Shown here: piece after piece, positions 30,001 through 34,847 of the stretch | Layout: each line of letters starts with the position of its first letter | How positions within the stretch are numbered: position 1 is the first letter of the stretch | IMG/VR virus record: IMGVR_UViG_3300026484_000463 | Coordinates: 1-34,847 of that record | DNA length: 34,847 nucleotides | Strand: one strand, 5' to 3' | Source of the DNA: a virus | Program-made: the position numbers and the translations under genes | The notes under the pieces: model-generated | The model's database searches: none | What the model saw: only the letters and a program-made list of their open reading frames with translations | Told to the model about the DNA's origin: nothing

Positions 30001-30773
30001 TGAAAGAGATATTAAATAAAGTTGCAAATGCTTTTAGACCGGTAATCCAAGATCTCGGAAATGGAAGGGTTGCTTTACATGAAGACTACAGCATAGACGA
30101 AAAAGAAAAGCCACTGCACCACAAGCCGGAGATTGCAAGACATGTTTTAAGTGAAACAATCATATCAAAACTTGACTATATAGCATTTGTCAATGAGTAT
30201 AAAACGCCATCGACAAAGATTTTTTATGATGATGCAAGAGTAGATGCAATCTTTAATTATTCGACTACAGGTGAAGCTGACTATGGTGACAGTAGATGCC
30301 GCTTGCCACTTGTAGAGACTGAAGACTTTACAACATTTAAGAGATCTCAAACAACTCTCTCTCAAAAACAATTTGTAAGATTTTTAAAAAGAATGGAACC
30401 ATACATAGTTGCATTTGACAACAAAAAAGCTGACGATATGGACATCATAGAGATGGCAGAACATCTTCAAGCCATCAAAACTATAGACTCCATACAAAGA
30501 AATGCACAGCAAAAGTTTCATCTTGATGTAAACATACATACAGGTAAAGGCTCTATGACACTACCTCGCATTATAATTTTTGAGTTCCCTATCTTTGCAA
30601 ACGACAGAGACATGACTACACGGTTTGAAACTGAACTCTTTTTAAGTGCTGATGAGGGAGCATTGAGTGCTGAGCTTATATGTTACAACATTGACCAACT
30701 TTATGAAGAATCAGTCAGAGAACTTACAACCTCTATACTCCAAGAGATAGATGGTGTTAGTGCATTTCAATAA
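30000..30773 (+). CDS. DUF2303 family protein (YfdQ-like)
   Basis: 257 residues, TAATG overlap with the previous gene. TTLSQKQFVRFLKRMEPYIV is the 'Q..F..FL' helix of DUF2303, followed by IIEMAEHLQAIKTIDSIQRN, FHLDVNIHTGKGSMTLP and FEFPIFANDRDMTTRFETEL. Family members occur in phage early operons, E. coli YfdQ among them, and are linked to recombination or DNA-end work, but their activity is not settled. The preceding gene is its usual partner. Confidence 0.85.
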   Translation: MKEILNKVANAFRPVIQDLGNGRVALHEDYSIDEKEKPLHHKPEIARHVLSETIISKLDYIAFVNEYKTPSTKIFYDDARVDAIFNYSTTGEADYGDSRCRLPLVETEDFTTFKRSQTTLSQKQFVRFLKRMEPYIVAFDNKKADDMDIIEMAEHLQAIKTIDSIQRNAQQKFHLDVNIHTGKGSMTLPRIIIFEFPIFANDRDMTTRFETELFLSADEGALSAELICYNIDQLYEESVRELTTSILQEIDGVSAFQ

Positions 30774-30783
30774 TAAAGAATAA

Positions 30784-30936
30784 ATGATGGAAGAAACAGC
30801 TGTAATAGTCGTGTGGTTTTTGGTCGTATCTGCTCTTATAGCTGTTTTGGCCAGATGGTTTGTGCGTGGCGAAAATGATGACTATGTAGATCATAAAGAC
30901 TACACGTTAAGAGACTTTTACACCAGGAAGAAGTAA
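30784..30936 (+). CDS. Small single-helix membrane protein
   Basis: 50 residues, ATG 30784 (or 30787), with a weak AAGAAT site. TAVIVVWFLVVSALIAVLAR is a transmembrane helix, then WFVRGENDDYVDHKDYTLRD, a charged tail. It lies 11 bases after the DUF2303 gene and its stop overlaps the next ATG. Unknown function. Confidence 0.65.
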   Translation: MMEETAVIVVWFLVVSALIAVLARWFVRGENDDYVDHKDYTLRDFYTRKK

Positions 30937-31082
30937 TGAGAAAGCCAAGTGTAAAAGAGCTACTAAAAGATGCAAAAGAAGTAGTAACAGAAGCAAAATG
31001 GCTTGTGTATGAGCTTCTTGATGAGCCTATGACAGATAAGCAAAAAGAGAAAATACTCAAGCTTTTTAAATTACTAAAATAA
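30936..31082 (+). CDS. Small helical protein, 48 residues
   Basis: TAATG coupling to the preceding gene. KPSVKELLKDAKEVVTEAKW and LVYELLDEPMTDKQKEKILK form two amphipathic, strongly charged helices. No membrane segment. The operon position and coupling support it; the function is unknown. Confidence 0.65.
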   Translation: MRKPSVKELLKDAKEVVTEAKWLVYELLDEPMTDKQKEKILKLFKLLK

Positions 31083-31092
31083 GGATGAAAGG

Positions 31093-31236
31093 ATGTTTAA
31101 CAATGCGTACAAGTCGTATAGAGAAAAATGCAAAGAGCTTGGCATTAAGCCAACTAAAAAAGAAGAACTCTTTAAAGAAAATATTGAGAGGCTTAAAAAA
31201 GAGAAAAGAAAGAGAATTGATGAATATTCCAAATAG
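31093..31236 (+). CDS. Small charged helical protein, 47 residues
   Basis: ATG 31093 with AAGGATGAAAGG upstream. MFNNAYKSYREKCKELGIKP, then a K/E-rich helix (KEELFKENIERLKKEKRKRI). The longer frame starting at 31085 overlaps it and is only partly real (its last part is the next gene). The choice of 31093 rests on the ribosome site and the natural protein sequence. Unknown function. Confidence 0.62.
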   Translation: MFNNAYKSYREKCKELGIKPTKKEELFKENIERLKKEKRKRIDEYSK

Positions 31237-31369
31237 CTATGTTTGCAAAGAACGATTCAACGGAAAATGGTCCAATAGCTATTTTGACAATGAACCAGAT
31301 GCAAAAAAGCTCTGCATGAAGATTATAGCAAAAGGCGGTTGTGCTGTTTGGATGAAAAATGGAAACTAA
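31220..31369 (+). CDS. Small protein with paired Cys, 49 residues
   Basis: ATG 31220, overlapping the previous gene by 17 bases. MNIPNSYVCKERFNGKWSNS continues with EPDAKKLCMKIIAKGGCAVW. It reads like a small beta domain (YV-x-R-FNGKW-S) with three Cys. No strong ribosome site, so translation is probably coupled. Stop overlaps the next gene by 11 bases. Not recognised. Confidence 0.6.
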   Translation: MNIPNSYVCKERFNGKWSNSYFDNEPDAKKLCMKIIAKGGCAVWMKNGN

Positions 31370-31856
31370 AACAACACCACTTCAAAACGCAATCATGATC
31401 AGTTCTATCATTGGCAGCATTATGTCAAACTATGATCCAAAAGTAGCATCTGAGAGGAAAAAGCCTATAAATGAGATACGAAGACGCATTAAGAAGTTTA
31501 TGTATAAACGCTCCAGGACAAATGCAAAAGAGTTTGATGAAGCAACAATACTGGCAAACATAGTTTGGAAAAAATCTGTTAATCATTTTATAGATAAAAA
31601 TATGCGAATAGATGCCGTATCTGTAGCCATACGACTTTACGATCTCTATGCAGATGCAATGAGCAAACATGCAAACATTCACGACAAGCAGATGGAAGCC
31701 TATGCACTTGATGCATACACTGGAGCTATAGAGATGACAAGCTATGAGGTGTCTGACTACATACTCGATGAACTATCAAGCGTTACAGGCGTAAAAAGAC
31801 AAAAATTAAATCTACTACAAAAGGTAAAAAATGAAGATAAAAATACTCAATCATGA
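31359..31856 (+). CDS. Helical early phage protein, unknown
   Basis: 165 residues. MISSIIGSIMSNYDPKVASE, then KPINEIRRRIKKFMYKRSRT and three more helices (DEATILANIVWKKSVNHFID, RIDAVSVAIRLYDLYADAMS, AYTGAIEMTSYEVSDYILDE). Soluble, all-helical, basic near the start and acidic later. It fits the operon closely on both sides. I do not recognise the family. Confidence 0.78.
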   Translation: METKTTPLQNAIMISSIIGSIMSNYDPKVASERKKPINEIRRRIKKFMYKRSRTNAKEFDEATILANIVWKKSVNHFIDKNMRIDAVSVAIRLYDLYADAMSKHANIHDKQMEAYALDAYTGAIEMTSYEVSDYILDELSSVTGVKRQKLNLLQKVKNEDKNTQS

Positions 31857-31968
31857 TGTAGTGCTTCAAGTGGAACACTACGATGCAAAAACGAAAGTTG
31901 TCACTGTAAAGATATTTGGAACTATGTGTAAGTTTCAAGAGCATGAGTATGAGGTTGTTGAAGAATAA
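31831..31968 (+). CDS. Small beta-rich protein, 45 residues
   Basis: ATG 31831 with AAAGG eight bases before it and a 26-base overlap with the preceding gene. MKIKILNHDVVLQVEHYDAK then VVTVKIFGTMCKFQEHEYEV: a small strand-rich protein resembling an SH3 or KOW-like barrel. Unknown function. Confidence 0.62.
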   Translation: MKIKILNHDVVLQVEHYDAKTKVVTVKIFGTMCKFQEHEYEVVEE

Positions 31969-32059
31969 ATCAGATCTTCAAAAATGTATAACACCTACAA
32001 ATGGTCAGTTTGTAGGTGTGTATGCTACTGATGTATTGCTAAAAGAATGTAGGCAATAG
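31949..32059 (+). CDS. Possible last small gene of the plus operon, 36 residues
   Basis: ATG 31949 (another in frame at 31943), overlapping the previous gene by 20 bases. MRLLKNKSDLQKCITPTNGQ then FVGVYATDVLLKECRQ reads like a genuine small protein. A perfect 11-pair hairpin ACACCTACAAA/TTTGTAGGTGT with a 7-base loop (31991-32001 and 32009-32019) lies within it. It is uncertain whether the coding or the hairpin is the conserved element. Confidence 0.45.
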   Translation: MRLLKNKSDLQKCITPTNGQFVGVYATDVLLKECRQ

Positions 32060-32080
32060 CTATAAGCATATAAATGATGT

Positions 32081-32231
32081 TGTGAAATTCCATAAGATAC
32101 CTTTAGCGGAGATACCGCCCCGCAACCCAACTTATAGCCTCTATAACAAAAAAAAGCCCAGTTACCATATAGGCAACTGAGCTTAGTTCAGGGCGACCAA
32201 CCCTTAGCCACTAAAGGCTTGGAATTTCACA
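32081..32231. repeat. Nested inverted repeat enclosing the small RNA
   Basis: Perfect 11-base arms TGTGAAATTCC (32081-32091) and GGAATTTCACA (32221-32231). Inside them CCTTTAG (32100-32106) pairs with CTAAAGG (32211-32217) and CGCCC (32116-32120) with GGGCG (32191-32195), with hairpins TATAG/CTATA (32133-32145) and AAGCCCAGTT/AACTGAGCTT (32154-32184) inside. The full 151 bases could fold as one branched RNA on either strand, or be a small MITE-like insertion. Confidence 0.65.
32148..32184 (-). terminator. Intrinsic terminator of the small RNA
   Basis: On minus, AAGCTCAGTT pairs with AACTGGGCTT round an 11-base loop with one mismatch, directly followed by T8. The plus strand has A8 before the hairpin but no T-run after it, so it acts only on minus. 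Confidence 0.85.
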
Positions 32232-32233
32232 TC
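32148..32233 (-). ncRNA. Candidate small RNA, about 86 nt, with promoter and terminator
   Basis: On minus, TTGTCA-N17-TATAAT would start an RNA near 32233. It would run GATGTGAAATTCC... through a bulged hairpin CCTTTAG/CTAAGG and end in an intrinsic terminator: a nine-of-ten-pair stem (32184-32154) followed by T8 (32155-32148). No open frame of note lies in the transcript. It is divergent from the ssb remnant and antisense-convergent to the plus early operon, like lambda oop in kind. No known Rfam family is claimed. Confidence 0.72.
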
Positions 32234-32239
32234 GAAACA

Positions 32240-32268
32240 ATTATAACAAAAAAATAGCAAAATGACAA
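32240..32268 (-). promoter_or_regulatory. Sigma-70 promoter of the small RNA
   Basis: TTGTCA (32268-32263), spacer of exactly 17 bases, TATAAT (32245-32240). It has five of six consensus bases at -35 and six of six at -10, among the strongest promoters in the window. Confidence 0.85.
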
Positions 32269-32483
32269 CCGAGCTCACACAAACACCGCTCAAGCAAATC
32301 AAGGTTATCAACAACCTGCACAACAATATCAAGCACCGCACGGGCAAGTACCAGTTTATAATGAACCTGCCCCGCAACAAGCCAATCAGCAAAGTGGCTA
32401 CCAGCAGCCGCAAGGTCGGTGACGCTGTTCCTCCTGCTATTGATGTTGATGAAGATGAAATACCTTTTAACGAGGTTCAATAG
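32262..32483 (+). pseudogene. ssb: ssb gene remnant: linker and acidic tip only
   Basis: One frame reads GYQQPAQQYQAPHGQVPVYN then EPAPQQANQQSGYQQPQGR up to a stop, the Gln/Pro-rich linker of single-strand-binding protein. The next frame then reads AIDVDEDEIPF, the SSB acidic tip, followed by NEVQ and a stop at 32481-32483. The OB-fold part is missing and the linker and tip are in different frames, so this is a decayed 3' end. An ssb gene would fit the early operon. The frame shift lies between about 32400 and 32440. Confidence 0.82.
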
Positions 32484-32598
32484 TACCTATTCACAAACTG
32501 TTGATTTTAAAAAAAAAGAGTTGAGGCTTCATTGCTTTTTATGGTTTTAAAACCTTTGAAATGGTAGAATTGTAGCTTAATAATATGGAGAAACTTTG

Positions 32599-33171
32599 AT
32601 GGACAATAAAGACATTATAGAAAAAATAATTGAAAGATGGGATAAAATTGAAGAGTTCAAAAACTTTAAAAATCCAAAAACAAAACAAAAGATAGAAAAA
32701 GATGGTGAAATTTATGAGCCTGATATTCTTGCTATTGATAAAGAAACAAATAAAAATGTAATCATATCAATCATTGAAAATGAAGAAGATGCATTCAAAA
32801 AAAAGCTATTCATCTTTGAAGATGACTATATTATAGTAGTATTAATTAAAAGAATTACAGACAGAAAACATGTTCTTGAAGATTTAAAGAAATTCGCATG
32901 GTATTATCACCTTAACACATTCGCTGAAAGAAACTGTCTAGTTCCTATAAACATAGTCAAGCGGACTTGTAAGGAGCTTGGGATTACTCAAAAGGAGTTG
33001 TCGGAGAGGTTGGGAGTGAGCGATGGCACGGTTCGCAAGTGGGCTTCGCAAACAGAGCCGCCAGAATGGGGAATAAAATTCTTAAATCTTCTTGTTGAAA
33101 ACAAACGGACAAAAGAAAAATATGAACTCTTTACAAATGCTTTTGATATGATTGAAAAAGCAAGGGGGTAA
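32599..33171 (+). CDS. HTH regulator with unusual N-terminal domain
   Basis: 190 residues from ATG 32599 with GGAG nine bases upstream. Residues 1-110 are an alpha/beta domain: KIEKDGEIYEPDILAIDKET, NVIISIIENEEDAFKKKLFI, FEDDYIIVVLIKRI. It has a PD...(I)xIxE look reminiscent of the PD-(D/E)xK fold, but the lysine of that motif is not clear. Residues 115-165 are an XRE HTH (LGITQKELSERLGVSDGTVR). The DNA of the HTH part is richer in GC than the rest. The downstream TTGTTC dyads are probable targets. Confidence 0.8.
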   Translation: MDNKDIIEKIIERWDKIEEFKNFKNPKTKQKIEKDGEIYEPDILAIDKETNKNVIISIIENEEDAFKKKLFIFEDDYIIVVLIKRITDRKHVLEDLKKFAWYYHLNTFAERNCLVPINIVKRTCKELGITQKELSERLGVSDGTVRKWASQTEPPEWGIKFLNLLVENKRTKEKYELFTNAFDMIEKARG

Positions 33172-33186
33172 CAAAATGTTTACCCC

Positions 33187-33302
33187 TTTGTTCTTTATAG
33201 GAACATATTAAAATCAAAAAAGTATATAAAAATTACATTATCTCTTGACATTTGTTCCTAAAAGGTATATAATTCTCTCACATTTGTTCTTTATAGGAAC
33301 AA
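33187..33302 (+). promoter_or_regulatory. Consensus promoter with TTGTTC operator dyads
   Basis: TTGACA (33245-33250), 17-base spacer, TATAAT (33268-33273): a perfect consensus. Dyads TTGTTC-n7-GAACA lie at 33188-33205 and 33284-33302 (the latter TTGTTC/GAACAA), and a half site TTGTTCC lies inside the spacer at 33252-33258. Repressor bound there would block the polymerase directly. Reads towards the small membrane genes at 33356. Confidence 0.85.
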
Positions 33303-33343
33303 AGTTCTTTAAAAGAGAGTTGTTAAGGGTTTAGAGTTTGTGG

Positions 33344-33349
33344 TATAAT
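33344..33349 (+). promoter_or_regulatory. Second -10 element next to the membrane protein start
   Basis: TGG-TATAAT ends six bases before the ATG at 33356, so a transcript from it would begin at or near the A of the ATG and be leaderless. Confidence 0.5.
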
Positions 33350-33355
33350 CAAACT

Positions 33356-33541
33356 ATGAAAAAAGAAACGCTAAAAGAGCTTGGAAAATATTTTTTAGAT
33401 ATTTCTAAAATTTTACTTGCTTTAACTCTTATAGCACCATTTATGAAGCAAGGTGACATCTCAATCGTTGCAGTTTTATTGGTACTAGTGCTATTTGTAG
33501 TTGGAGTTACTTTAACAAACAAAGGAGCTAAAGATGAATGA
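33356..33541 (+). CDS. Small two-helix membrane protein, DUF6722-like
   Basis: 61 residues from ATG 33356. KKETLKELGKYFLDISKILL then ALTLIAPFMKQGDISIVAVL and a second helix LLVLVLFVVGVTLTNKGAKD. The 'GKYFLDISK' start with two helices is like DUF6722 proteins. Poor ribosome site, which fits a leaderless mRNA from the -10 at 33344. Downstream of the consensus promoter controlled by TTGTTC dyads. Role unknown. Confidence 0.75.
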   Translation: MKKETLKELGKYFLDISKILLALTLIAPFMKQGDISIVAVLLVLVLFVVGVTLTNKGAKDE

Positions 33542-33641
33542 AAATATCATTTTAGTAGGTAGCATTTTTTCTATCATTGGAATTGCTATCATCTTGTATG
33601 TAAACTATCAAGACAAACATAAGGCACCCCACAACCACTAA
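33534..33641 (+). CDS. Short single-helix membrane peptide, 35 residues
   Basis: ATG 33534 overlaps the stop of the previous gene by eight bases, with AAAGGAG seven bases before. MNENIILVGSIFSIIGIAII then LYVNYQDKHKAPHNH: one transmembrane helix and a polar tail. Coupled to the preceding membrane protein, so the two may form one complex. Unknown function. Confidence 0.65.
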   Translation: MNENIILVGSIFSIIGIAIILYVNYQDKHKAPHNH

Positions 33642-33689
33642 ACCCTCAAACAACTCTCTATAAAGAAAAATTACTTTATGGAGAGAATT

Positions 33690-34517
33690 ATGAACATCAC
33701 AACCTACAAAAACCACAACTTCACACCGCACCATCACCCAGAGCTTGGCGAAATGCTTTCAAACAAAGATGTTGCTTTAGGGTATGGAACATCTTTAAAG
33801 GCATTGGCATTAACAAAAAGCAGAAACGAAGACGAACTCATAGAGGGCGTACACTGGTTGCGTGTTGAAGTGCAAACCAAAGGCGGTAAGCAAAAAGTTA
33901 TTCACTGGACGCTTGACGGTATCCATATGTTAGGGTTTTTCATCAAAAGTGATGAAGCGAAACACTTTCGCAAATGGGCGTCTAAGCTTATAACTGAGAT
34001 GCGAAAGAACTACACAGCCACCCCAACACAACTAGATCTCATAACACCATACGAAGTGCGAAGAGATTTAGCAACTGCAAGACGAAAACTCACCATAGAG
34101 AAAAAGAAACACAGAGGCACGGCAGAACTCTATGAACAAGCCCACAAAGAGAGAGACCGCTTAAAGCTTGAACTTGTGAGAGTAAATGACACACTCCATA
34201 CAGTAATGCAAAGAGACCTCTCAAAGGCAGATATAGCACTTATACTATACCAACTCACAAACAGATTTCAAACACTACCGAGTATCGCAAAAGATGGACA
34301 AAACCTAAATACAGATACAAAAGCAGGCTTGGAGTATTTGGATGAGAAGTATAAGCCACTCATAGATGAAGCTAGAGACTTTGAGAACAGACTCAAAAGC
34401 AAAATGAAACAACAACTAAAACTCATAGTATCAACAGTTGAGAGAGATATTGTTAATCGGTTTGAGGAGAGCTTGGAAGTAACGGCAAGAGCTATTGAGT
34501 TACCTTACAAAGGTTAA
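33690..34517 (+). CDS. Bro-N-like phage antirepressor
   Basis: 275 residues from ATG 33690, with GGAGAG upstream. Residues 20-110 resemble the Bro-N antirepressor domain: LSNKDVALGYGTSLKALALT, GVHWLRVEVQTKGGKQKVIH, WTLDGIHMLGFFIKSDEAKH, FRKWASKLITEM. Residues 120-275 are mainly coiled coil (RRDLATARRKLTIEKKKHRG, KERDRLKLELVRVNDTL). A second antirepressor in the same prophage as the AntA-type one at 15252. It would relieve repression of another phage circuit. Confidence 0.8.
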   Translation: MNITTYKNHNFTPHHHPELGEMLSNKDVALGYGTSLKALALTKSRNEDELIEGVHWLRVEVQTKGGKQKVIHWTLDGIHMLGFFIKSDEAKHFRKWASKLITEMRKNYTATPTQLDLITPYEVRRDLATARRKLTIEKKKHRGTAELYEQAHKERDRLKLELVRVNDTLHTVMQRDLSKADIALILYQLTNRFQTLPSIAKDGQNLNTDTKAGLEYLDEKYKPLIDEARDFENRLKSKMKQQLKLIVSTVERDIVNRFEESLEVTARAIELPYKG

Positions 34518-34543
34518 AAAAGGAAAAACAATAATGTCTAATG

Positions 34544-34600
34544 CAGATAAAAGGCAGATAATAATATTAAAGTTTTATCTGCTTATGCCTAAGATTAGGC
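34544..34600 (+). promoter_or_regulatory. Dyad and small hairpin before the excisionase-like gene
   Basis: GCAGATAAAA (34544-34553) is complementary to TTTTATCTGC (34573-34582), and GCAGATAA recurs directly at 34555-34562. A five-pair hairpin GCCTA/TAGGC lies at 34587-34600 with GATTTTAT after it, a weak terminator. Likely an operator between antirepressor and next gene. Confidence 0.5.
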
Positions 34601-34618
34601 GATTTTATAGGAGAAGAA

Positions 34619-34847
34619 ATGGAACTCGGAGTATTACAAAATTTAGAACTTTTACCAGTTATTCTTGATAAAGTTGCAGAGATGGAAAAAAGAATGAAAA
34701 AATACGCTCCTCCTGTCACGACAAAAAAAGAGGTAGCAAAGTTTTTAAACAAATCCCCATCGACAATAAACAGGTACATTCAGATAGGTTTGCTTGTTGA
34801 AGGTAAACACTTTTATAGAAAAAATGGTAAAATCCTTGTGTTTATAG
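34619..34847 (+). CDS. Excisionase-like HTH protein (partial, runs off right edge)
   Basis: At least 76 residues from ATG 34619, with GGAGAAG before it. Residues 1-30 are a helical region (NLELLPVILDKVAEMEKRMK). Residues 38-76 are an AlpA/excisionase-type HTH: TTKKEVAKFLNKSPSTINRY, IQIGLLVEGKHFYRKNGKIL. This is the usual companion of a phage integrase, which may lie just beyond the edge. The open frame continues to the end of the window. Confidence 0.78.
   Translation, partial: MELGVLQNLELLPVILDKVAEMEKRMKKYAPPVTTKKEVAKFLNKSPSTINRYIQIGLLVEGKHFYRKNGKILVFI

Noticed and set aside
31085-31219. N-terminal half of a 94-codon plus frame
   Set aside because: The frame beginning at 31093 gives a better protein with a ribosome site; only the part from 31220 was kept as a gene.
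32020-32075. Hammerhead ribozyme, prompted by CTGATG followed by a small stem
   Set aside because: The core lacks the GAAA segment at the right place and the third stem is missing.
32204-32480. Minus-strand frames opposite the ssb remnant
   Set aside because: Shadow of the Gln/Pro linker codons and overlapping the small RNA promoter.
1-34847. CRISPR array
   Set aside because: The repeats seen are tandem coding units, duplicated promoters or operators; none has regular repeat-spacer spacing.

Overview
The window is most of a temperate, contractile-tailed prophage (P2-like tail, lambda/Mu-like head) in an AT-rich bacterium. Protein style and promoters of the extended -10 type (TG-n-TATAAT with weak -35) fit a Campylobacterota host such as Sulfurimonas or a relative. 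That host call is from memory of family style, not from a search. No rRNA or tRNA gene was seen. No integrase and no recognisable endolysin were seen, so the prophage probably continues past both edges.

Layout. (1) 1-14811, minus strand: the late operon read right to left, with gpW-like joining protein, portal, protease-capsid fusion, decoration protein, head completion and head-tail joining, tail terminator, holin, baseplate V/W/J/I, fibre genes, sheath, tube, tail chaperone with a programmed -1 frameshift, and a tape measure cut by the left edge. (2) 14812-17651: a regulatory island inside the late genes (antirepressor on minus; Cro-like HTH and small membrane proteins on plus, bracketed by repeated copies of the HTH gene 3' end), followed by a structured-looking noncoding stretch. 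(3) 17654-23458, minus: terminase large and small subunits, GpZ-like protein, replication initiator, RepA-like helicase and a winged-HTH protein. (4) 23459-25836: early minus-strand genes (Cro-like, CII-like and small proteins) interleaved with three plus-strand small genes that have their own promoters. (5) 25837-28422: divergent switch and, on plus, a CI/S24 repressor followed without gaps by a GHKL-ATPase protein, a DUF4325 STAS-like protein and a membrane protein. (6) 28423-32059, plus: a second operator cluster and a left-type early operon including a DUF2303 protein. (7) 32060-34847: a minus-strand small RNA candidate, an ssb gene remnant, an HTH regulator with its own operator/promoter, small membrane proteins, a Bro-N-like antirepressor and the start of an excisionase-like gene.

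The control region reproduces lambda logic. Three operators lie between divergent cro and cI. Two stronger copies of the same dyad lie about 2.6 kb away, where a second early operon begins. The genes between cI and the distal operators occupy the rexAB position of lambda and would be transcribed with the repressor in the lysogen. This three-gene unit (STAS+GHKL ATPase, STAS-like DUF4325, two-helix membrane protein) is the best candidate here for a poorly described system: a phosphorylation-type switch coupled to a membrane effector, plausibly for superinfection exclusion or host conversion.

Other points of interest are the minus-strand small RNA with TTGTCA-N17-TATAAT and an intrinsic terminator, the paired small-gene promoters with long dyads, a second autoregulatory circuit at 33187-33302, and duplicated 3'-end and 74-bp repeats that bracket exchangeable small-gene cassettes.
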